A stretch of 64,000 nt of DNA, taken from NCBI RefSeq assembly GCF_014855515.1, contig NZ_JACYFK010000002.1, positions 248,001 through 312,000 of the forward strand, written 5' to 3'. The translations under genes were made by a program, and so were the position numbers. Within the stretch, counting starts at the first letter, position 1, and the number at the start of each line of letters is the position of its first letter. The DNA comes from Euzebyella marina. GTDB taxonomy: Bacteria > Bacteroidota > Bacteroidia > Flavobacteriales > Flavobacteriaceae. The notes beneath the pieces are model-generated. The model ran no database searches. It saw only the letters and a program-made list of their open reading frames with translations, and was not told where the DNA came from. Shown one piece after another: positions 51,918-60,000 of this stretch.

Positions 51918-54632
51918 ATGAGTAGATTACCCGCCAAACTTGAAAAATTAAACCCAAAACTTTTTAGTGATTTTGAAGCAACAAAAGTCATAATTTCAAA
52001 ATTACTACAGCAATATATAAAGAATTTCCCAACATATACTGACCATTCTATTGAACATACACTTGAGGTATTAAATTTAGCTGGCGAAATAATGACCGAA
52101 GAAGAAATTAACTCTTTAAACTCTGATGAGTTGTATATTCTTTGCACGGCAAGTATTCTACATGATGCAGGAATGTGCATTCCTGAAGAGAAGATAAAAG
52201 AAATCTCGAATACCGATGAATTAATACAGTATAGAAAAGATAATTTAGATTTTTCAACAGAAAGATATATAAGAGATATACACCATGAATTGAGCTATAA
52301 ATTCATAATTGAAGAGTGGAATAAATTGCACATACCTTCGGCTAAATATGCCGAGGCAATCGGTTTGGTTGCACGAGGTCATAGAAAAGTAGACCTTAAT
52401 GATTTTGAACTTTACAAACCCCAATTTTTTGTGAAGAACGGAAGGGAATTTGTTTGTTTGCCTTATTTGTCCTGCATTTTGAGAATTGCTGATGAACTCG
52501 ACATAAGTAACCTTAGAACACCTGATATTTTATATAAATATTACATTCCAGACAATGATGTGAGTAGAAAAGAATGGCAAAAACATAAGGCGACTACACA
52601 AATTAATTTTATGGATGACAAGGTTTTAATCGAAGTTAAATGTACAGACCATAATATTTTAGGAGCTTTAGATGAACAATTTGATAAAGTGACATCCGTA
52701 TTAATACAATGTCAAAAGACTATCAGATCAATTCATGTAATTGAGAATCGGCGTTTTGAATTAAAACTAAAAACTCTAGAACCAATTTATAATTATATTG
52801 ATTTTGATCCGAAGGGAATAAAATATTCCTTCGATGTCAAAAATGTAATTAACGCTTTTATAGGTGAAGATTTATATAAAAACAAGGAAGCTGCTTTACG
52901 GGAAGTTGTCCAAAATGCTGTGGATGCCTGTAACTATAAAAGGACTCTTTCCAAAAATGACTATAAACCTAATATAAAGATCGTTATTGGAGAAGATTTC
53001 ATTTCGGTAGAGGATAATGGACAGGGCATGGATGAATTTATCATCGAAAACTATTTTGGAAAATTGGCTAGCAGTTTTTATCAACAAGAAATTGTCCAAA
53101 GTGATTTTCAAGCAATAGGTCAATTTGGTATAGGTGTATTTTCTTTCTTCCTCATCAGCGAATTTATCGATGTGGAGACAAAGAGAGCCGAAAAACCAGG
53201 GTTAAAGTTTAGAACTGACAAAGACCCGAATGCCTATTTTCATTTTTTTGAAGATTTTAAAAAAGAGAATACGGGAACTAAAATCACATTGCACTTAAAA
53301 TCAAAATATCATACAAAATTCAATGTCAATACGGTATCCAAATTTGTTGAAAACACTTTTCGGTTTACTGAAATACCAATATCAGTTGAGGACGAAAATG
53401 AGAAGCTTAATTTGACTTCTGACAAAATGATTATTGACTTCGATAAAGATATTCTACCTCATTTTTACTATAATCAACGTGAAACTGCAAGTATGTTTGA
53501 AACTTTGACGTATTCTTTAAGTAATAGCGAGCTAGAGGGTATTGTAGGTATACTAGTTCCGAAGAATTTTAAAGAAATACCATCAGTCAACCTATATCAA
53601 CTAATTGACGTTAATTCTTTTGATGATAAAGCAAACTATGGTGCCGATCATGGTAGTATTGCTTTCTCACAAAAAGGGGTCTTAATTAATAATTATGAAA
53701 GTAATGTTGGTTTTACATTTGGTAAAATAAATATTATTAAAAAATTGAAGATTAATCTTAGTAGAACTGAATTTGTAAATCAGGATTCTGTTAATAATTC
53801 GTTAGCTGCTTTCGAAGTAAATTTAGTAAAGCAAGTTTTTGATAAATTTTTTATCCATCATAGTTCGAACAGTATTGAACATGTTAAGCTAACTAGATGG
53901 TTCATATATAATTACTGGCCATCAGAAGAATTTAAGGACAAATCAGAAATGGCAAATCTTGTAAAAGATTGTTTCTGTTATGAATTCCTAATTAAAAGCA
54001 AAACTTACTATTATACATTGAATCAAATTGAAGAAAATTTCAAAGAATTTGTAATTTTCGAAGATGTCAATGATGCTGAACTACATTCAAAATATTTAAA
54101 TATTCCATCTTTGACAAAATCCGAATCTAGCCGATACCGTAATGATATCGATCAATTTTTCAATTCATTTTGCAAATTCGGGAATTCTCTCACCAAAATA
54201 GAAGAACGATACTTTCTTTCTTATTCGAAATCCGCATATAACAAACTTTTTGAGTTAAAAAATTCCTTGGATCCTTATAATCTCTATTATAACTTTTCAG
54301 AATTTGATAGCAAAAAAATTGGAATCAACTATATGGAGGGTCATCCATCCTTTAAAGATAAAAAGTTCTCCTACCATGGTGAAGCTCACTTCAATTCAAG
54401 ACATCCCATGATTTTAAAAATCGCAGCATTTGTTAATGAAAAGAAATTAAACAGTAAAGAGGTAAGGCTTTTGAAAGAGTTGTTAAATATCATTGAGTCT
54501 CTTCTTGATCAATATTGTACAGAAGAGCGAGTTGATAAAACTATTGCTAAATCCAATAAAATCATTGATAATATTTTGGAAGAAGGGCGTTTAAAACTTG
54601 ATTACCTGACAAAAGAAGATTTTGCTGTATAA
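51918..54632 (+). CDS. HD-domain protein fused to Hsp90-type ATPase domain
   Basis: 904 residues, strongly AT-rich DNA compared with both neighbours. Residues about 35-215 form an HD-type domain: DHSIEHTLEVL, SILHDAGMC (the HD pair near residue 84), RGHRK and LRIADELDIS. Residues about 310-480 are a GHKL/Hsp90-like ATPase with N box REVVQNAVDAC (near 327), G1 VEDNGQGMD (near 366), G2 GQFGIGVFSFF (near 400) and G3-type TGTKITLHL. The remaining ~420 residues look like the middle and C-terminal part of an HtpG-like fold. The combination recurs in proteins proposed to act in biological conflict systems; ligand and partner are unknown. Confidence 0.8.
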   Translation: MSRLPAKLEKLNPKLFSDFEATKVIISKLLQQYIKNFPTYTDHSIEHTLEVLNLAGEIMTEEEINSLNSDELYILCTASILHDAGMCIPEEKIKEISNTDELIQYRKDNLDFSTERYIRDIHHELSYKFIIEEWNKLHIPSAKYAEAIGLVARGHRKVDLNDFELYKPQFFVKNGREFVCLPYLSCILRIADELDISNLRTPDILYKYYIPDNDVSRKEWQKHKATTQINFMDDKVLIEVKCTDHNILGALDEQFDKVTSVLIQCQKTIRSIHVIENRRFELKLKTLEPIYNYIDFDPKGIKYSFDVKNVINAFIGEDLYKNKEAALREVVQNAVDACNYKRTLSKNDYKPNIKIVIGEDFISVEDNGQGMDEFIIENYFGKLASSFYQQEIVQSDFQAIGQFGIGVFSFFLISEFIDVETKRAEKPGLKFRTDKDPNAYFHFFEDFKKENTGTKITLHLKSKYHTKFNVNTVSKFVENTFRFTEIPISVEDENEKLNLTSDKMIIDFDKDILPHFYYNQRETASMFETLTYSLSNSELEGIVGILVPKNFKEIPSVNLYQLIDVNSFDDKANYGADHGSIAFSQKGVLINNYESNVGFTFGKINIIKKLKINLSRTEFVNQDSVNNSLAAFEVNLVKQVFDKFFIHHSSNSIEHVKLTRWFIYNYWPSEEFKDKSEMANLVKDCFCYEFLIKSKTYYYTLNQIEENFKEFVIFEDVNDAELHSKYLNIPSLTKSESSRYRNDIDQFFNSFCKFGNSLTKIEERYFLSYSKSAYNKLFELKNSLDPYNLYYNFSEFDSKKIGINYMEGHPSFKDKKFSYHGEAHFNSRHPMILKIAAFVNEKKLNSKEVRLLKELLNIIESLLDQYCTEERVDKTIAKSNKIIDNILEEGRLKLDYLTKEDFAV

Positions 54633-54821
54633 TTCATTTGTTTTGGACATTATTGGCATGAGATAATTTTCGCTGAATGAGTAGGTGAGAGGAGCGTTAA
54701 AAATTTTAGGGGGCTGGTTACTAGTTTTCTTGAGAATTGAAAAGGTTCTTAAACCTTAGAGAAGTCTTAAGAATTACAATGGATCCTAAAATGTAGCGGC
54801 TGAGCCGTACATTGTTTCCAA

Positions 54822-54839
54822 TCCCGATATTTATCGGGA
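54822..54839. repeat. TCCCGATA-tt-TATCGGGA palindrome, right side of the AT-rich insert
   Basis: Perfect 8-base arms around TT. Shares its arms with the palindrome at 51781-51796. Confidence 0.7.
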
Positions 54840-55083
54840 ATTTGTAAGCCTTGAAATCGAAGATTCACGAATACCATTAAAAAACAATAGGTATGAATGA
54901 GTATCTTTTTGTTTCGCCACCGCGCCGACTCACCCTAAATATATTTCGGCGTATCAAGAAAAAAAGAAAGGAGACTTCTTTCAACGACATATTGGTAAAT
55001 GCCAACGCTACAGCTGGCCCAAAATTTCAGAGATACTTAATCTCTAAAATTTCTGTCCTATTTTACATAATGTTAGAGGTACT

Positions 55084-55295
55084 TAAAACTTCAAACAAGA
55101 TGTGAGGTTAGCAAGGGCTAAGAAATTATCTCGCTTTGCCAACGCATCATCTCGCTCATATTTTAAAAGGTCTACTAGACCTTCCAAAATACTGCCGTTA
55201 GCTGTTGCGGCAAACTGATAAGAATGCTGTAGAAAAAAATCTTGCATAGATTTCCTTGAATACGAGAATTTTGAAGAAAGCTCAAAGGCTAGCTT
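55084..55295 (-). pseudogene. Possible decayed gene remnant
   Basis: A stop-free frame of about 70 codons encodes text with protein-like composition (LAFELSSKFSYSRKSMQDFF, then QFAATANGSILEGLVDLLKY and ERDDALAKRDNFLALANL). The only Met (base 55247) is in the middle, and the coding-looking text extends upstream to a stop, as expected for a truncated gene. No family recognised. Confidence 0.35.
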
Positions 55296-55421
55296 TTAAA
55301 TAGCGTTGGTAAACGATGACAAATTGGGTTTAAAATAAATTGCCTGAGTATTTTGATTTTAAAAAGCAATCGAGCATTAAGAATTATAGCTTACGAATGC
55401 GGAACAGAAACTAACCAACGT

Positions 55422-55515
55422 GTAAAACTGCTATGACATAATTGTTGACGATATGAGCCTAAAGGCAGTCATATCTACAATTATATCAAATACGGTGGTA
55501 TTGGCGCAGTTTTAC
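55422..55515. repeat. 94-base nested inverted repeat
   Basis: Outer arms GTAAAACTGC (55422-55431) and GCAGTTTTAC (55506-55515) are perfect. Inside, TAATTGT (55439-55445) pairs with ACAATTA (55477-55483), GATATGA (55450-55456) with TCATATC (55469-55475), and GCC with GGC around a TAAA loop. The result is a long, bulged hairpin that could be a folded DNA or RNA element. It lacks the GTTRRRY/RYYYAAC ends of an integron attC site and has no U tract. Confidence 0.55.
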
Positions 55516-55532
55516 CCATATAAGCATTTGTA

Positions 55533-55565
<33 letters not shown>

Positions 55566-55595
55566 GGTAGATGATGGGTTGCGGTCTTTTAAGTA

Positions 55596-56804
55596 CTATA
55601 TGTTCCACTCTTTCCAGCGTTTCATTCCATCGTCAAAACACTTATCGCCAGAAATAAAAGTCAGGTCATTATTGCGTTCTACACGAAAATCTAACGGTTG
55701 GTTGTACAGATGTCCGTTTTTCCAAGATTCAAAACAATCCAGCAACAATTGAATCTCGTTTTCTTTGGTTAAATCCATATCCAACAAATACAGTTGTTCA
55801 ATCAGCGGTACGACATCTGTAGGCGTTTGTTGATCAAAATGAATCAATGGAGACAAACGAATGATATTCTCGTTAGGTTCGAGTCCGCTTGTAGCTTTTA
55901 AGAATATCATGGCCATATAATTGGCCGTATCGGGCGGTTGGTACAAAATGGTCTTCGCCTGGTTCAATACGGTCGATTTAAAAAATTGCCATTGTGCCTT
56001 TAGTTTCCAGAGGTACCATTTCTTTCTTCTAAATTGCTGCGCCGTTTGTTTGGCTTTCCAAAAGCTGTCCTTATCCGCTTGCGACATCAGCGAATTACTG
56101 GTACCCAACGAAACGACCCGAATGGTCTTTAGGTCTACCCCCAATTTATGGGCCTCAATAATACCCGCCAAAATGGGGTTATTGAATCCGCCGAGGGCGC
56201 CATCCCACAATTCATAGAAAATCTCGCTTTCCTTGGCCTTGAACCGCACCGGAAAATCAAAATATTGCACCGGGGCGTTCGATGAACCGTTGATGGCCTG
56301 TGTAAGGCGTACCGAATCAAACCCGTGTTGGTTGCTCGAATACGATTTAAAGAACTTGGCCCGGTTGTTCAGCGCATCATAGGTACATACCACCAATTTT
56401 AAGGAAGGTTTTCCGATAATTTCGGGCAAGGCTTCCATCTGTACGCTATCGCTATTCGGAAACAGGTATTCAAAAGCTTCCTTCTTTTTAACGGTACTGT
56501 ACTTCGGGCCGAACGGCATGCCCCAAAAACGTAGATGGTCCACCGGAAAAAAACGGTCTAAAAACGCATTTTGATGAAAAATTCGTTCCCGATTCTCCTT
56601 TTCCTTGAACAGACCGATCGCCTGATCTAGGGAATAGTTTTCCGCTAATGCGGCCAAAACGATACTGCCTCCCGAATTGGCAATCACCAAATCGAAATTT
56701 TGAAGCAGCTCATGCCCTTTGATATTGCCATACCGATGTTTGAGGGTCAATAATTGAATAATGGCCCAGCTTCCACCCCCATCTAAAGCTAAAATATTGA
56801 ACAT
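55596..56804 (-). CDS. Patatin-like phospholipase
   Basis: 402 residues. The glycine-rich oxyanion loop FNILALDGGGSWA opens the protein. The nucleophile elbow is ANSGGS (near residue 44), with Ala instead of the first Gly of GxSxG. The dyad Asp lies in ELWDGALGGFNNP (near 199). VVCTYDALNNRAKFF and SLGTSNSL are also patatin-like. No signal peptide or membrane segment, so cytoplasmic. Patatins hydrolyse phospholipids; in bacteria many act as toxins or defence effectors. Located downstream of the giant zincin gene on the same strand. Confidence 0.88.
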   Translation of the reverse strand: MFNILALDGGGSWAIIQLLTLKHRYGNIKGHELLQNFDLVIANSGGSIVLAALAENYSLDQAIGLFKEKENRERIFHQNAFLDRFFPVDHLRFWGMPFGPKYSTVKKKEAFEYLFPNSDSVQMEALPEIIGKPSLKLVVCTYDALNNRAKFFKSYSSNQHGFDSVRLTQAINGSSNAPVQYFDFPVRFKAKESEIFYELWDGALGGFNNPILAGIIEAHKLGVDLKTIRVVSLGTSNSLMSQADKDSFWKAKQTAQQFRRKKWYLWKLKAQWQFFKSTVLNQAKTILYQPPDTANYMAMIFLKATSGLEPNENIIRLSPLIHFDQQTPTDVVPLIEQLYLLDMDLTKENEIQLLLDCFESWKNGHLYNQPLDFRVERNNDLTFISGDKCFDDGMKRWKEWNI

Positions 56805-56941
56805 CAGTTGTTTTTATTTTGTTGCATTCAGAAATTACCTGTTGGCTCTATTTCACCTTTAAAAGTAAAAATTTGCGGGACGAACGCTCACAAGCAAATC
56901 CCCCTATTTTTTGGGTTTTCTGTTCGCCGGCGTATAAAGCA

Positions 56942-56972
56942 ACGACCACTACCCTTTTAAAATAGTGGTCGT
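56942..56972. terminator. Hairpin between the giant gene and the patatin gene
   Basis: ACGACCACTA (56942-56951) and TAGTGGTCGT (56963-56972) form a perfect 10-pair stem with an 11-base loop just downstream of the giant gene. The U tract is weak, so termination may be partial. Confidence 0.5.
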
Positions 56973-57001
56973 CAACTATCAACCTAAACTAACTACTACG
57001 C

Positions 57002-60000
57002 TTATTTAAAGGAGGTCATTCGCGCGCCTGGCACCGGAAAATGCTGGTCCATTCGCTCTTGATTGACCGCTTGCAACCTATTGATGGCCCCCAAACCGTT
57101 ATCGGTAAAGTTATCGGGATCAACGGGGCTCTGCATGGCATCATCGACAAACCCGGTACGTTGGGTATAGGTGCGTCGGCTACCGTTGTTCATGATATCG
57201 TCGGCAATCATTGGGTCGTTATGGCCGTTTTTCTCAATAATATACCATAACAGTGCGTGAATGATTTCATGGGCCATTGTTTCCCCGATTAGGCGACCGT
57301 AAAAATCACTGGCGAACTGCTCCAATTGAGGGTCCCCCCCTACCCCTTGCGATTTTAACTGAATGAGCAGCGCTTGTGTTTCCACATCTAATCCGGTGGG
57401 GTCAACGGCTCCGTTTGGTAACGAGTCGTCAAACGCGTTCGGATAGATATCAATGGTACGGTTGGGCACAATATTATCGACCGCTCCGGCTACGTTATGG
57501 GTAACGCCCATGGTGTACAAGTCGGTGGCATGCTGGTTTCTAACCGTCATTTTTGTCACCTTATTCGCAGGAATATGGGCTGGTAAGGTTTCGGAGAAAG
57601 TACCCAGTTGCCAAATGGTACGTACGTTACTGCCCACCAATAGATGATCGCAGGTGGTTTTGGCCGTACCGATAATGGCATCTTTTAAAGTGGTCAGCCC
57701 CAAATCGGTCAATGCCTGGTCAAACTCCGCTGCGGACTCTTCAATAGTTACGAATTGCGGAATGCTCAACGGTAGTTTTAAGCTCTGCACCGTTTGGTCG
57801 CTCACATTTTTCACTTCTACGTCGATATGGCTGAGGCCCGGTTTGATGCCTTGAACAGTTACCTGTTTGCCGATGGTCGCTTTTGGTCCGTTTTTAAGGG
57901 TGTAATCGCCATCGTTCGCAGGTGGAACGCTCCATTTTACATAACCACCGGCAGGCATATTCGAAATACTGACCGAAAAGGTGGCTTCGCCCGTTTTGCT
58001 ACCATTACCGGGAGCGGCTGAAGTAGCCGGTTGAAAGCTTCGGGATTCAGCATCTAAATCAGGATTCTCTAAAATACGGGGCGTTCCCGATTTGTCATCT
58101 TTAGACACCGATACCGTTTCAGAGCCATCGGGTGTGGTTCTGCTCACATTGATGTTTCCGTTCTCTGAATTGCTGGCATTCGAAATGGCCTTCTTAATTT
58201 CAGGATCTTTGGTCAGCGCATCTTTGTTCTCTCCCTCTTTTTTACCGGAAACCTTATCGGCTGCATTCGTATACGAATCGAGTACTTTCTTAATCTGTGC
58301 GGTGGTTTCCTCATCATTGAGATAACCATCTTTGTTCAGTTTTTTGATTTGTTCGATTTGTTTGGCACCATCCTCTTTTTGAGATCCCATCAAGGCCAGA
58401 TTGGCAAAATCTTTGGAAATACTGGCCATATCGGTCGCACTTTTCGAAGTGGTCTGTAGGGCCTGCAATGCATTGGCCTGGGTACCTTCAAGTCCGGTCA
58501 TATCCTTAAAAACATCCGATTTGCCGAGCAATCCATATGCGGCTGCCAATCCCGTTGGGTCCGGTGCCGCAGGTGCGGTCTGCATATTGATGATATTCGA
58601 TGGAAAATCTTTGGGCTGTAGGTCGGCTGGTTCGCTTCGACGGCTAGCGGTCGATACAGGTTCTATTTCGGTGGCATCGCATCCGCAGGGCTCATCGCTA
58701 AAACGCCAATGGCGGGTCTCATCGATTTCTTCACAGCTGTTGCATTTGCCCATGACCGATTCGGCATAGACCCCTTTGGTCGGTACGCTCAGACGATACG
58801 GGTCGGGCTTGGTGGTTGGTCGATAATATTCCAAAAGGTCATCGACGCTCCTGAACACAGGATCCAATCGTTGCCCGGGAATCACCTTAAGAACCAAGTT
58901 ATTGCCCACAATACCCATTACCTTATTTTCCACCACACTGGCCACACTTCTTCCGCCACTATGTGGGGCGATATACCCATCGAGCAGGCCGAAAAGGCGG
59001 CTGCTATCGATATTGGCCCAAATGACCTTATGTGACATTTCAAGGTATTCGTTCAAAAAGGTGACCAAGGCATCGGCTGCTTCGCGGTCTTCCTTTCGGG
59101 GATTGCGGACTTCGCGGCTGTTCATCGGTGTGTAGAACAAAGCGGCATCGGTTACTTGTACCGTGCCACTAATTATTGACACGGTCTTCAAATTAATGAT
59201 ATCGTTATTGATATTGTTTTTCTGAAGAATGTATTCGCTCAAATGGGCCGTTCTATAATGCAGGTATGCCGAGCGGAGGATGATTTTTGATGAGGATTTC
59301 ACTGCGGTATTGGCCCTAAATCGAAGGTGTTTTATCTGTCTGCGTGTAATCTCGGGCACACTCGCTGCATTGATACTTATTTTTAACGGTACACCCTTTC
59401 GATAGGTACTTAACAACGTCACATCAAAGTCGAGCAATACCTCGTTTCCGTTATCGGCTATGGCGTGAAAAGACATTTGGTCAATAAACTTGCGCACAAT
59501 GTCAGCAGCGTACTGTTGTTCAAAAATAGCGTCCTTTTCAGCTTCGGTGAGGGGTACTTCCCTCTCCAAAGGAAATTTGAGCCATCCCGAAAACCATGGG
59601 AACGGTAAGGAAAGGTCATATTGTTCGGTTTTGGTGGCCTCATTGATTTCAGCGATATAGGGCCGGTCCAGTTCAAAAGAAATGGTAAAATGACCTGTAA
59701 ACTCCTCAATCGGCACATCGGCATAGGTACCAATGGGAAGGTCTGAATTCGCATAATTGTTTTCTATGCGCTCGATGGCATCAAAGCCACGGAGAAGCTT
59801 TCGCCCGTACATTCCTTTTCGCAGGGTATTCTTCCACCGCAGTACCTTCTTGAAATCGAAATGACTCATGGGCATGGGTACAAAAAGACATTCTTGCACA
59901 TCGACCAATTCTTGTTCGATGGCGTAATGCTTCAATACCTCAAAATACTCCACGGTCATGGCGTGGCAATGGTTGTTATTCTTGATTACCTCGGTCTGTA

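Noticed and set aside
54893-55105. 70-codon plus-strand frame in the gene-poor stretch
   Set aside because: Very basic, no family-like text, no ribosome-binding or promoter support.
55422-55515. Integron attC site
   Set aside because: Arms lack the RYYYAAC/GTTRRRY ends and there is no integrase or cassette array.
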